A stretch of 64,000 bases of DNA from Actinomadura rudentiformis (GCF_008923185.1 NZ_WBMT01000027.1:62001-126000); one strand, 5' to 3'. Positions 8,307-16,692 are shown, numbered from the stretch's first letter. Notes: a model not told the origin generated them from the sequence alone. Made by a program: numbers and translations.

Positions 8307-8342
8307 CGGTTATGGCAGCCGGGTCGATCGGTATTGGTCCGG
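8307..8342 (+). promoter_or_regulatory. Shared kynurenine-locus element, copy 2
   Basis: CGGTTAT (8307-8313), 15 bp, CGGTATT (8329-8335), then NGN-CCGG (8339-8342), 28 bp before the dehydrogenase start. AACCGGTT at 8304-8311 overlaps the left half and is itself a palindrome. The intergenic position between a LysR gene and its divergent operon is the classic place for a LysR site. Confidence 0.62.
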
Positions 8343-8370
8343 CATAGCTGGATGGGGAATCATCGCAGGC

Positions 8371-9807
8371 ATGAAGGCTGAGCACTATGTCGGCGGCATG
8401 TTCCGTTCGGACGGGGAGGAGTACCCGCTCGTCGACCCGGTGGACGGGAGCGAGTCCGGGACGGCCCCCGAGGCGACGCGCGAGGTCGTCGACGACGCCG
8501 TGCGGGCGGGCCGCGCGGCACTGGCGGGAGCCTGGGGCGCGGCGACGTTCGAGGAACGGGCGGCGGTGCTCCGGCGGATCGCCGACGGCATCGAGGCCCG
8601 GTTCGAGGAGTTCGTGGACGCCGAGACGGGCGACACGGGCAAGCCGCGCGAGCTCGCCTCGACCGTCGACATCCCGAGGGCGATCGGCAACTTCCGGGCC
8701 TACGCGGACCTGCTGTACGGGAGGCCCGAGCGCGCCTACACGACGGCCGTGCCAGGGTGGAGCGGCGGCACCGGGCAGGCGCTCAACTACACCGTGCGGC
8801 GCCCGCTCGGCGTCGTCGCGATCATCTCGCCCTGGAACCTCCCGCTGCTCCTGCTGACCTGGAAGGTGGCGCCCGCGCTGGCGGCAGGCAACGCGGTGGT
8901 CGCCAAGCCGTCGGAGGAGACGCCCTCGACGGCGACGCTGCTGGCCTCGGTGATCCATGAGGCCGAGCTGCCGCCCGGCGCGTTCAACCTGGTCCACGGG
9001 CACGGCGCCGGCGCGGCCGGGGAGTTCCTCACCGGGCACCCGGGCGTGGACGCGATCGCGTTCACCGGTGAGTCGGCCACCGGCGCCGCCATCATGCGCA
9101 ACGCCGCCGACCACGTGACACCGCTGTCGTTCGAGCTCGGCGGCAAGAACCCCGCGATCGTCTTCGCCGACGCCGACCTGGAGGCGGCCGTCGCGGGCAC
9201 CGCGCGATCCACCTTCACCCACTCCGGCCAGATCTGCCTGTGCACCGAGCGGGTCTACGTCGAACGGCCCGTCTTCGACGAGTTCGTGGCGGCGCTGGGC
9301 GAGCGGGCCCGGGCCCAGGCGGACTACGGCCCGATGATCTCGGCCGCGCACCGGGACAAGGTGCTCTCGTACTACCGGCTGGCCCGCGAGGAGGGCGCGA
9401 CCGTCGTCGCGGGCGGCGGGGTCCCCGCCTTCGGCGACCGGCGCGACTCCGGCTTCCACGTCGAGCCGACCGTGCTGACCGGCCTTCCCGAAACCGCCCG
9501 GACGGTCCGGGAGGAGATCTTCGGGCCGGTCTGCCACGTCGCCCCCTTCGACACCGAGGAGGAGGCGCTCAGCCTCGCCAACGCCAGCCCGTACGGGCTG
9601 GCCGCCACCGTGTGGACCCGCGACCTGTCCCGGGCGCACCGGGTGGCACCGCGAGTCGAGACCGGCATCGTGTGGGTCAACTGCTGGAACCTGCGCGACC
9701 TGCGGACCCCCTTCGGCGGGGTCAAGGCCTCCGGCATCGGCCGCGAGGGCGGCGAGTACTCGCTGGACTTCTTCTCCGAACCCGTCAACATCTGCATCCA
9801 GATCTGA
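8371..9807 (+). CDS. Aldehyde dehydrogenase, probable 2-aminomuconate semialdehyde dehydrogenase
   Basis: This NAD(P)-dependent aldehyde dehydrogenase of 478 residues probably oxidises 2-aminomuconate semialdehyde to 2-aminomuconate. The fold is complete: the cofactor region around SPWNLPLLLLTWK, catalytic Glu in ELGGKNP (near 252), and catalytic Cys in HSGQICLCTE (near 286). ATG 8371 lies just after the divergent regulatory region. A long in-frame open stretch upstream runs through the LysR gene and is not coding. This is the first gene of the operon. The substrate is assigned from the neighbouring pathway genes rather than from the protein itself. Confidence 0.87.
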   Translation: MKAEHYVGGMFRSDGEEYPLVDPVDGSESGTAPEATREVVDDAVRAGRAALAGAWGAATFEERAAVLRRIADGIEARFEEFVDAETGDTGKPRELASTVDIPRAIGNFRAYADLLYGRPERAYTTAVPGWSGGTGQALNYTVRRPLGVVAIISPWNLPLLLLTWKVAPALAAGNAVVAKPSEETPSTATLLASVIHEAELPPGAFNLVHGHGAGAAGEFLTGHPGVDAIAFTGESATGAAIMRNAADHVTPLSFELGGKNPAIVFADADLEAAVAGTARSTFTHSGQICLCTERVYVERPVFDEFVAALGERARAQADYGPMISAAHRDKVLSYYRLAREEGATVVAGGGVPAFGDRRDSGFHVEPTVLTGLPETARTVREEIFGPVCHVAPFDTEEEALSLANASPYGLAATVWTRDLSRAHRVAPRVETGIVWVNCWNLRDLRTPFGGVKASGIGREGGEYSLDFFSEPVNICIQI

Positions 9808-9817
9808 GAGCGAGCCC

Positions 9818-10615
9818 GTGACCGAGACGACCCTGACGACCATCGAGGCGGCGGCCGACCGCATCCTCGGCGCGTACGCCTCCGGCGTGCCGTGCGAGCC
9901 CGTCCGCGACCTGATCGACGGCGCCGACGCCGCGTACGCCGTCCAGCAGCGGCTGACCGAGGGCTGGCTGGCGGCAGGACGGCGCCTGGTCGGCCGGAAG
10001 GTGGGCCTGACGTCGGCGGCCGTCCAGGCCCAGCTGGGCGTGGACAGTCCCGACTTCGGCGTGCTCTTCGCCGACATGGCGGTGCCGGACGGCGCGGAGA
10101 TCCCCGCCGGATCGGTCATGCAGACCAAGGCAGAGGCCGAGGTGGCGCTCGTCCTGGAACACGACCTCACCTTCGAACGGCACACCGTCGCCGACCTCAT
10201 CCGGGCCGTCGCGTTTGTGCTGCCCGCCATCGAGATCGTGGGCAGCCGCATCCGCGACTGGGACATCACGCTCGCCGACACCGTCGCCGACAACGCCTCG
10301 TCCGGCATGTACGTCCTCGGCAACCGCCCCACCCGCCTCCAGGACGTCGACCTGCGGCTCTGCGGGATGGTCCTGGAACGCCGGGGCGAGCAGCTGTCCA
10401 CCGGCACCGGCGCCGCCTGCCTGGGCCACCCGCTCAACGCGGCGCTCTGGCTCGCCGACAGCGCCGTCCGGCTCGGCCGTCCGCTGCGCGCCGGCGACAC
10501 CGTGCTGACCGGGGCGCTCGGCCCGATGGCGACGCCCGCCCCCGGGGACGTGCTGGAGGCCCGCATCGACGGGCTCGGCGACGTGCGCGTGGCGTTCGCG
10601 AAGGAGATCTCATGA
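9818..10615 (+). CDS. mhpD: 2-oxopent-4-enoate (2-hydroxypentadienoate) hydratase
   Basis: This FAH-superfamily hydratase of 265 residues adds water to 2-oxopent-4-enoate, giving 4-hydroxy-2-oxovalerate. It matches MhpD along its length: GRKVGLTSAAVQAQLGVD, PDFGVLFADM, the metal/substrate region EAEVALVL, VGSRIRDWDI, DTVADNASSGMYV, CLGHPLNAA and TGALGPM. The start is GTG 9818, 10 bp after the dehydrogenase stop. It overlaps the related decarboxylase gene by 4 bp (ATGA). In characterised meta-cleavage pathways the two enzymes form a complex, so the adjacency fits. Confidence 0.92.
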   Translation: MTETTLTTIEAAADRILGAYASGVPCEPVRDLIDGADAAYAVQQRLTEGWLAAGRRLVGRKVGLTSAAVQAQLGVDSPDFGVLFADMAVPDGAEIPAGSVMQTKAEAEVALVLEHDLTFERHTVADLIRAVAFVLPAIEIVGSRIRDWDITLADTVADNASSGMYVLGNRPTRLQDVDLRLCGMVLERRGEQLSTGTGAACLGHPLNAALWLADSAVRLGRPLRAGDTVLTGALGPMATPAPGDVLEARIDGLGDVRVAFAKEIS

Positions 10616-11328
10616 CGGACATCGCCGCCTGCGCCGAGGTTCTGGAAAGTGCCGCGCGCGACGTCCGCGCGGTGCCCAAGCTCACCGACTCCGAGCCGTT
10701 CGACGTCGCGACCGCGTACGAGATCCAGCGGGCCGGCATCGCCCGCCGAGAGCGCCGCGGCGAGCGGCGCATCGGCGTGAAGATGGGCTTCACCAGCCGC
10801 GCGAAGATGATCCAGATGGGCGTCGACGACGTCATCTGGGGGCAGCTCACCGACGCGATGCTCATCGAGTCGACGCTCGACCTGTCGGGCCTCATCCACC
10901 CGCGCGTCGAGCCGGAGATCGCGTTCCTGCTCGGCCGCGACGGCTTCAAGGTCGCGGTGGGCTTCGAGGTGCTGGACTCGCGCTACGAGGACTTCAGATT
11001 CACGCTGCCCGACGTCATCGCCGACAACGCGTCCGCGGCCGGGTTCGGCTTCGGCGCCTGGCACGAGCCGCGCGACCTGTCGAACGTCGGGCTCGTCATG
11101 GAGATCGACGGCCGGACCGTGCAGACCGGCTCGTCCGCCGCCATCCTCGGCGATCCGGTTCGCTCGCTGCGCGCCGCCGTACGGCTCGCCCGCGACGCCG
11201 GCACACCGCTCGAACCCGGCTCGATCGTCCTCGCCGGGGCCGCGACCGCCGCCGTGCCCCTTCCCAAGGACGCCCACGTGCGCGTGACCGGCGCCGGGCT
11301 GGGCAGCGTGGAGGTGACCACCCGATGA
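10612..11328 (+). CDS. 4-oxalocrotonate (2-oxo-3-hexenedioate) decarboxylase
   Basis: This second FAH-superfamily protein (238 residues) decarboxylates 2-oxo-3-hexenedioate to 2-oxopent-4-enoate in the meta-cleavage pathway (XylI/DmpH type). The diagnostic stretch IGVKMGFTSRAKMIQMGV plus IWGQLTDAM separates it from the hydratase. The metal-binding EPEIAFLLGR and DVIADNASAAGFGFG follow. ATG 10612 has AAGGAGAT just upstream and overlaps the hydratase stop. Its product is the hydratase's substrate. It also overlaps the next gene by 4 bp. Confidence 0.91.
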   Translation: MTDIAACAEVLESAARDVRAVPKLTDSEPFDVATAYEIQRAGIARRERRGERRIGVKMGFTSRAKMIQMGVDDVIWGQLTDAMLIESTLDLSGLIHPRVEPEIAFLLGRDGFKVAVGFEVLDSRYEDFRFTLPDVIADNASAAGFGFGAWHEPRDLSNVGLVMEIDGRTVQTGSSAAILGDPVRSLRAAVRLARDAGTPLEPGSIVLAGAATAAVPLPKDAHVRVTGAGLGSVEVTTR

Positions 11329-11780
11329 GCGATGCCTTTCTCGTCGAGGGCAAGGCCAAGCCGCGGGGGCGCTTCCCGCATGTGAAGCGCGCGGGCGACT
11401 TCGTCTACGTGTCGGGCACGAGCTCACGGCGTCCGGACGGCACGTTCGCCGGGGCGAGCGCCGACGCGATGGGCGTCACCGACCTGGACATCCGCGAGCA
11501 GACGCGCGCCGTCCTCGACAACATCCGCGACCTGCTGAAGGCGGCCGGGGGAGACCTCGGCGACCTCGTCAACGTCACGACCTACCTGGTCAACATGAAC
11601 GACTTCGGCGGCTACAACGAGGTCTACGGCGAGTACTTCGACGAGACCGGGCCGGCGCGCACCACCGTCGCCGTCCACCAGCTGCCGCACCCGCACCTGC
11701 TGATCGAGATCTCGTGCGTGGCGTACATCCCCGCGACCATCCCCGCGAAGGAGACCCTCACCGAGGAGGCGCAGTCATGA
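11325..11780 (+). CDS. RidA-family protein, probable 2-aminomuconate deaminase
   Basis: The protein has 151 residues in the RidA/YjgF superfamily. It contains GDFVYVSGTSSRRPDG and a trimer-interface arginine region, and ends with PHPHLLIEISCVAYIP, where Glu is the usual catalytic residue. Known 2-aminomuconate deaminases (AmnD/NbaF) are RidA-like proteins of this size. Deaminating 2-aminomuconate to 4-oxalocrotonate is exactly the step needed between the dehydrogenase and decarboxylase encoded here. It overlaps both neighbours by 4 bp. A general imine deaminase is the alternative, but the context argues against it. Confidence 0.88.
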   Translation: MSDAFLVEGKAKPRGRFPHVKRAGDFVYVSGTSSRRPDGTFAGASADAMGVTDLDIREQTRAVLDNIRDLLKAAGGDLGDLVNVTTYLVNMNDFGGYNEVYGEYFDETGPARTTVAVHQLPHPHLLIEISCVAYIPATIPAKETLTEEAQS

Positions 11781-12352
11781 CCCTGCCACAGCTCAGCCAC
11801 GGGCAGCCGTTCAACTTCCCGAAGTGGATCGACGAGCACCGCGACCTGCTCAAGCCCCCGGTCGGCAACAAGCAGGTCTTCGAGAACGCCGGCCTGATCG
11901 TGATGGTGGTCGGCGGGCCCAACCAGCGCACCGACTTCCACGACGACCCGACCGAGGAGTTCTTCTACCAGCTCAAGGGCAACATGGTGCTGCGCGTCAT
12001 GGAGGACGAGGGCAAGCCGCCGGTCGACGTGCAGATCAACGAGGGGGACGTCTTCCTGCTGCCGCCGCATGTCCGGCACTCGCCGCAGCGGCCCGAGGAG
12101 GGCTCGATCGGCCTCGTCGTCGAGGTCTCCCGTCCTGAGGGCCTGCGTGAGGCGTTCGAGTGGTACTGCATGAGCTGCCACCACCTCGTGCACCGCGCCG
12201 AGCTCCAGGTCCGCTCGATCGTCGACGACCTGCCGCCCACGTTCCAGAAGTTCTACGACGGCGACCGCAAGTGCCCGAACTGCGGTGCCGTGCACCCGGG
12301 CAAGCAATGGCCCGCCGAGCTCCGCCCGCAGACCCGGAAGCGAGCCTCGTGA
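11777..12352 (+). CDS. nbaC: 3-hydroxyanthranilate 3,4-dioxygenase
   Basis: This extradiol ring-cleaving cupin dioxygenase of 191 residues converts 3-hydroxyanthranilate and O2 to 2-amino-3-carboxymuconate semialdehyde. The Fe(II) ligands are expected at His55 and Glu61 (FHDDPTEEFF) and His101 in HSPQRP. Typical of the bacterial form, a C-terminal rubredoxin-like iron site is present: CMSC (131, 134) and CPNC (166, 169). The RTDFHDDP and GDVFLLPPHVRHSP motifs are diagnostic. It overlaps neighbours by 4 bp on both sides and is the ring-opening step of the operon. Confidence 0.94.
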   Translation: MTLPQLSHGQPFNFPKWIDEHRDLLKPPVGNKQVFENAGLIVMVVGGPNQRTDFHDDPTEEFFYQLKGNMVLRVMEDEGKPPVDVQINEGDVFLLPPHVRHSPQRPEEGSIGLVVEVSRPEGLREAFEWYCMSCHHLVHRAELQVRSIVDDLPPTFQKFYDGDRKCPNCGAVHPGKQWPAELRPQTRKRAS

Positions 12353-13362
12353 GCGTCATCGACGTCCACGCCCACGTCTTCCCGCCGATCACCCGGGACG
12401 AGGCCCGGCTGCTGGCGGGCGCGGGCGAGCCGTGGCTGCGCCAGAACGGCGACAGCACCGGCATGATGATGAGCGGCGACGCCGACTACCGACCGGTCGC
12501 CGCTGAGCTGTGGGACCCGGCGGCCCGCCTCGTGGCGATGGATCGTGCCGGCGTCGACGTGCAGGCCGTCTCCTCCACCCCGCTCATGTTCGGGTACGAG
12601 GCGGAGGCCGCCCGCGCCGCCGACTGGTGCGAGCTGGTGAACGACCGCATCCTCGCCTACTGCGCCGACACCTCTGGCCGGCTCCTCCCGCTCTGCCAGG
12701 TGCCGCTCCAGGACACCGAGCTGGCCTGTGCCGCCGTCACCAAGGCCAAGGCCGCCGGGCACCGCGGTGTGCACATCGGCAACCACGTCGGGGCGCGCTA
12801 CCTGGACGACGCGGAGATCACCGCGTTTCTCGCGCACTGCGCCGACGAGGGCATGCCGGTGCTCGTGCATCCCTGGGACATGCTCGGCGGCGATCGGATG
12901 GGCGGCCGCTACATGCTGCCGTGGCTGGTCGGCATGGCCGCCGAGACCCAGCTGTCGATCCTGTCGCTGATGCTCTCGGGCGCGTTCGAACGGCTGCCGG
13001 GCTCGCTGAAGCTCTGCTTCTGCCATGGGGGCGGCAGCTTCGCCTACCTCCTCGGCCGCGCTGACAACGCCTGGCGCAACCGCGACATCGTCCGCAAGGA
13101 CTCGCCCAAGCCGCCCTCGGCTTACACCGACCGCTTCTACGTCGACTCGGCCGTCTTCGACCCCGGGGCCCTGCGTCTGCTGGTGGAGGTGATGGGTGCC
13201 GACCGCGTCATGCTGGGCACCGACTTCCCGTTCCCCCTCGGTGAGCTGGAGCCCGGCTCGACCATCCGCGCCTGCGAGGCGCTGACCGACGAGGAATGTG
13301 CCGCGCTGCTCGGCGGCAACGCCCGCCGCTTCTTCGACCTGGAAGGAACGACCCTCCGATGA
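12349..13362 (+). CDS. nbaD: 2-amino-3-carboxymuconate-6-semialdehyde decarboxylase (ACMSD)
   Basis: This amidohydrolase-superfamily metal enzyme of 337 residues decarboxylates ACMS to 2-aminomuconate semialdehyde, diverting it from spontaneous quinolinate formation. Zinc ligands are visible: His7/His9 in DVHAHVF, His in VLVHPWDM, and Asp in LGTDFPFPLGE. The catalytic His lies in CFCHGGGSF. It starts with GTG overlapping the dioxygenase stop by 4 bp. Because ACMS is unstable, close coupling of dioxygenase and decarboxylase production makes metabolic sense. Confidence 0.94.
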   Translation: MSVIDVHAHVFPPITRDEARLLAGAGEPWLRQNGDSTGMMMSGDADYRPVAAELWDPAARLVAMDRAGVDVQAVSSTPLMFGYEAEAARAADWCELVNDRILAYCADTSGRLLPLCQVPLQDTELACAAVTKAKAAGHRGVHIGNHVGARYLDDAEITAFLAHCADEGMPVLVHPWDMLGGDRMGGRYMLPWLVGMAAETQLSILSLMLSGAFERLPGSLKLCFCHGGGSFAYLLGRADNAWRNRDIVRKDSPKPPSAYTDRFYVDSAVFDPGALRLLVEVMGADRVMLGTDFPFPLGELEPGSTIRACEALTDEECAALLGGNARRFFDLEGTTLR

Positions 13363-14285
13363 CGGAGACTCCGTTGACGAAGAGCAGAGTCGCGATCATA
13401 GGCTCCGGCAACATCGGCACCGATCTGATGATCAAGGTGATCCGGCTGTCGGAGACCCTGGAGGTCGTGGCGATGGCCGGGATCGACGCCGGCTCCGACG
13501 GCCTCGCCCGGGCCCGCCGGCTCGGCGTGGCCACCACCCACGAGGGCGTCGAGGGCCTGGTGAAGCTCGACGCGTTCGCCGACGTCGCGATCGTCCTCGA
13601 CGCCACCTCGGCCAAGGCGCACAAGCACAACGCCGCCGTCCTCGCCCCGTACGGCAAGCGGCTCGTCGACCTCACGCCCGCGGCGATCGGCCCGTACGTC
13701 GTCCCGCCCGTCAACCTGGACGAGCATCTCGACGCGCCCGACGTCAACATGGTCACCTGCGGCGGCCAGGCCACCGTCCCGATCGTCGCTGCCGTCTCCC
13801 GGGTCGCCCCGGTGCGGTACGCGGAGATCGTCGCGTCGATCGCCTCGAAGTCGGCCGGGCCCGGCACCCGCGCCAACATCGACGAGTTCACCGAGACCAC
13901 GTCCCGGGCACTGGAGGTCGTGGGCGGTGCCGCGCGCGGCAAGGCGATCATCGTGCTCAACCCCGCCGAGCCGCCGCTCGTCATGCGCGACACCGTCTAC
14001 TGCGTCGTCGGCGACTGCGACGAGGAGGCCGTGCGCACCTCGGTCGAGAAGATGGTCGACGAGGTCGCCGCGTACGTCCCCGGCTACCGGCTCAAGCAGC
14101 AGGTCCAGATCCGTCCCCTCGACTCCGGTGACCCGTTGACCGATCTGGCCGGGGGAGAAGGGCATCTCGTGTCGGTGTTCCTCGAAGTGGAGGGCGCCGC
14201 GCACTACCTGCCCGCGTACGCCGGAAATCTCGACATCATGACGTCCGCTGCGCTGCGGGTGGCGGAAAGGCTGGCCCTGCGATGA
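13359..14285 (+). CDS. mhpF: Acetaldehyde dehydrogenase (acetylating)
   Basis: This CoA-acylating dehydrogenase of 308 residues turns acetaldehyde, NAD+ and CoA into acetyl-CoA. It has a Rossmann GSGNIGTDLM near the N terminus and a catalytic Cys in NMVTCGGQAT (near 132). Further matches to MhpF/BphJ are SKSAGPGTRANIDEFTETT-like residues around 165-185 and the C-terminal GNLDIMTSAAL. It overlaps the aldolase gene by 4 bp. These two enzymes form a substrate-channelling complex in characterised systems. Confidence 0.95.
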   Translation: MTETPLTKSRVAIIGSGNIGTDLMIKVIRLSETLEVVAMAGIDAGSDGLARARRLGVATTHEGVEGLVKLDAFADVAIVLDATSAKAHKHNAAVLAPYGKRLVDLTPAAIGPYVVPPVNLDEHLDAPDVNMVTCGGQATVPIVAAVSRVAPVRYAEIVASIASKSAGPGTRANIDEFTETTSRALEVVGGAARGKAIIVLNPAEPPLVMRDTVYCVVGDCDEEAVRTSVEKMVDEVAAYVPGYRLKQQVQIRPLDSGDPLTDLAGGEGHLVSVFLEVEGAAHYLPAYAGNLDIMTSAALRVAERLALR

Positions 14286-15358
14286 CCTCCGAGCTGTACG
14301 TGCAGGACGTGACGTTGCGGGACGGCATGCACGCCATCCGGCACCGCTACACCGTCGACCAGGTGCGCGACATCGCCGCCGCCCTCGACGCGGCGGGCGT
14401 GGATGCGATCGAGGTCGCGCACGGCGACGGGCTGGCGGGCTCCAGCGTCAACTACGGGCCGGGCGCGCACCTGGACGAGGAGTGGATCGCGGCGGCGGCC
14501 GAGGTCATGGAACGCGCCGTGCTCACCACGCTGCTCCTGCCCGGGATCGGCACGATCGCCGAGCTGAAGCGGGCCTACGAACTGGGCGTCCGGTCCGTGC
14601 GCGTCGCGACGCACTGCACCGAGGCCGACATCTCCGCCCAGCACATCGCCACCGCACGCGAGCTCGGCATGGACGTCGCCGGCTTCCTGATGATGTCCCA
14701 CATGGCCCCGGCGCCCGAGCTCGCCGAGCAGGCCAAGCTCATGGAGTCGTACGGCGCGCACTGCGTCTACGTCACCGACTCCGGCGGGCGGCTCACCATG
14801 GACGGCGTCCGCGACCGCGTCCGCGCGTACCGCGACCTCCTCGACCCGCAGACCGAGATCGGCATCCACGCCCACCACAACCTCGGCCTCGGCGTCGCCA
14901 ACTCGGTCGTCGCCGTCGAGAACGGCGTCCGCCGCGTCGACGCCTCGCTCGCCGGGATGGGCGCCGGCGCCGGCAACTGCCCGCTGGAGGCCTTCGTCGC
15001 CGTCGCCGACCTCATGGAGTGGAAACACGGCTGCGACGTCTTCCGGCTCATGGACGCCGCCGACGACATCGTCCGGCCCCTCCAGGACCGGCCCGTCCAG
15101 GTGGACCGGGAGACCCTGACGCTCGGCTACGCGGGCGTCTACTCCAGCTTCCTGCGGCACGCCGAGGACGCGGCACGCCGCTACGGCCTCGACACCCGCG
15201 ACATCCTCGTCGAGGTGGGGCGCCGCGGCATGGTCGGCGGCCAGGAGGACATGATCGTCGACATCGCGCTGGATCTCATGGCGGGCGGCGGAGCCGCTTC
15301 GGGGGGTGTGGGGGGTCGTCCCCCCTCGGGCAATGAAGGGGAGAGAAATGACGGGTGA
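14282..15358 (+). CDS. mhpE: 4-hydroxy-2-oxovalerate aldolase
   Basis: This divalent-metal class II aldolase of 358 residues cleaves 4-hydroxy-2-oxovalerate to pyruvate and acetaldehyde. Motifs include QDVTLRDGMHAIRH (catalytic Arg-Asp), HGDGLAGSS, VYVTDSGG and the metal His pair in IGIHAHHNLGLG. The C-terminal ~24 residues (from GGGAASGG onward) are low-complexity and coincide with a G-run/C-run hairpin in the DNA, so they may be an added tail. The 3' end overlaps the kynureninase start by 11 bp. Confidence 0.95.
   Translation: MTSELYVQDVTLRDGMHAIRHRYTVDQVRDIAAALDAAGVDAIEVAHGDGLAGSSVNYGPGAHLDEEWIAAAAEVMERAVLTTLLLPGIGTIAELKRAYELGVRSVRVATHCTEADISAQHIATARELGMDVAGFLMMSHMAPAPELAEQAKLMESYGAHCVYVTDSGGRLTMDGVRDRVRAYRDLLDPQTEIGIHAHHNLGLGVANSVVAVENGVRRVDASLAGMGAGAGNCPLEAFVAVADLMEWKHGCDVFRLMDAADDIVRPLQDRPVQVDRETLTLGYAGVYSSFLRHAEDAARRYGLDTRDILVEVGRRGMVGGQEDMIVDIALDLMAGGGAASGGVGGRPPSGNEGERNDG
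15310..15325. repeat. G6-TCGT-C6 hairpin element at aldolase 3' end
   Basis: Six G, TCGT and six C form a perfect 6-bp stem, preceded by a second run of six G (15301-15306). It lies inside the last codons of the aldolase gene, about 13 bp before the kynureninase ribosome site. There is no U tract, so it is not a standard terminator. It may be a dispersed G-rich element or may modulate kynureninase translation. Confidence 0.45.
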
Positions 15359-16604
15359 CCTGGAGGCCGAGGCCCGGCGGCTGGACGAGACCGACCCGCT
15401 TCCGGCGGCGCGGGCGGAGTTCCACGTGCCGCCCGCGCCCGGCGGGCTCTACGAGGAGTCCGCCTACTTCGCGGGCAACTCGCTGGGCCTCCAGCCGCGG
15501 GCGGTCGCCGGGCGCGTCCGCGAAGAGCTCCAGGACTGGGCGCGGCTCGGCGTCGAGGGGCACACGCAGGCCCGCCGGCCCTGGGTGGACTATCACGAAC
15601 TCCTGCGCGAGCCCACCGCGCGCCTGGTCGGCGCACTGCCGCATGAGGTCGTCGCGATGAACTCGCTCACGGTCAACCTGCACCTCATGATGGCGACCTT
15701 CTACCGGCCCGCCGGGGAACGGACACGGATCGTCATCGAGGACTCCGCCTTCCCCTCCGACTCGTACGCGGTCGCGAGCCAGGCCGTCCATCACGGGCTG
15801 GACCCGGCGGAGACGGTCGTCCGCCTGCGCCCGCGCGCCGGAGAGGAGCACCTGCGCACCGAGGACATCGTGGACCTCCTCGAACGCGACGGGCACCGGT
15901 TCGCGGTCGTGCTGCTCGGCGGCGTCAACTACCTGACCGGCCAGCTGATGGACATGCAGGCCATCACCAAGGCCGGCCGGGCCGCCGGCGCCGTGGTCGG
16001 CTGGGACCTGGCGCACGCGGCGGGCAACGTGCCGCTGCACCTGCACGACTGGGATGTGGACTTCGCCGCCTGGTGCACGTACAAATACCTCAACTCCGGC
16101 CCGGGGGCCGTGGCGGGCTGCTTCGTCCACGAGCGCCACGTCCGGAACAGGTCACTGCCCAGGCTCGCCGGCTGGTGGGGGACCGACCCGGCGACGCGCT
16201 TCCGGATGGAGCCGGAGATCTCTCCGCCCGCCTCGGCCGACGCCTGGCAGCTGTCCAATCCGCCGATCATGGCCCTGGCGCCCGTGCTGGCCTCGCTGGA
16301 GATCTTCGACCGGTACGGGATGGAGGCGCTGCGGGCCAGGAGCGAGCGCCTCACCGGCTATCTCGCGGCGCGGCTGGCCGGGGTCGCCGAGGTGATCACC
16401 CCGGCGGATCCGGTCGCCCGCGGCTGCCAGCTGTCCCTGCGGGTCAGTGACGCGGGAGGCCTGGTACGGCGGCTGGCGGGTTCGTTCGGGGTGATCGCCG
16501 ACGCTCGCGAGCCCGATGTGGTTCGGCTCGCTCCGGTGCCTCTCTACAACACTTTCCACGACTGCCACCGCGTGGCGGAGGCGCTGGCCGGTATCAAGGG
16601 GTAG
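15348..16604 (+). CDS. kynU: Kynureninase
   Basis: This PLP-dependent fold-type I hydrolase of 418 residues splits kynurenine (or 3-hydroxykynurenine) into anthranilate (3-hydroxyanthranilate) and alanine. Features: SAYFAGNSLGLQPRA near the N terminus, DSAFPSDSYA, GWDLAHAAGN with the PLP Asp, and the Schiff-base Lys in WCTYKYLNSGPG. NPPIMALAPVLASLEIF lies near the C terminus. ATG 15348 has GGGGAGAG upstream. It is the last gene of the operon and supplies the dioxygenase substrate if 3-hydroxykynurenine is available. Confidence 0.94.
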   Translation: MTGDLEAEARRLDETDPLPAARAEFHVPPAPGGLYEESAYFAGNSLGLQPRAVAGRVREELQDWARLGVEGHTQARRPWVDYHELLREPTARLVGALPHEVVAMNSLTVNLHLMMATFYRPAGERTRIVIEDSAFPSDSYAVASQAVHHGLDPAETVVRLRPRAGEEHLRTEDIVDLLERDGHRFAVVLLGGVNYLTGQLMDMQAITKAGRAAGAVVGWDLAHAAGNVPLHLHDWDVDFAAWCTYKYLNSGPGAVAGCFVHERHVRNRSLPRLAGWWGTDPATRFRMEPEISPPASADAWQLSNPPIMALAPVLASLEIFDRYGMEALRARSERLTGYLAARLAGVAEVITPADPVARGCQLSLRVSDAGGLVRRLAGSFGVIADAREPDVVRLAPVPLYNTFHDCHRVAEALAGIKG

Positions 16605-16653
16605 GCTGGCAGTGTTGCAGTCGTCATTTCCTCGTACGTTTGTTCGATCGAAG

Positions 16654-16692
16654 CGCCCGCGGGAAGTTCAAGACAGCGGGCGTTTCTTCTTT
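16654..16692 (+). terminator. Hairpin with pyrimidine tract between kynU and cold-shock gene
   Basis: CGCCCGC (16654-16660) pairs with GCGGGCG (16676-16682) and is followed by TTTCTTCTTT. It could end the kynurenine operon or act as an attenuator in a long cold-shock leader. Confidence 0.6.

Noticed and set aside
7393..8370. In-frame upstream extension of the aldehyde dehydrogenase through the LysR gene
   Set aside because: It is antisense to a clear LysR gene. ATG 8371 gives the normal protein length.
8299..11427. Minus-strand open frame of about 1040 codons opposite the kynurenine operon
   Set aside because: It is a mirror of five well-supported plus-strand genes in high-GC DNA, has low-complexity Arg/Gly/Asp-rich translation and no recognisable domain.
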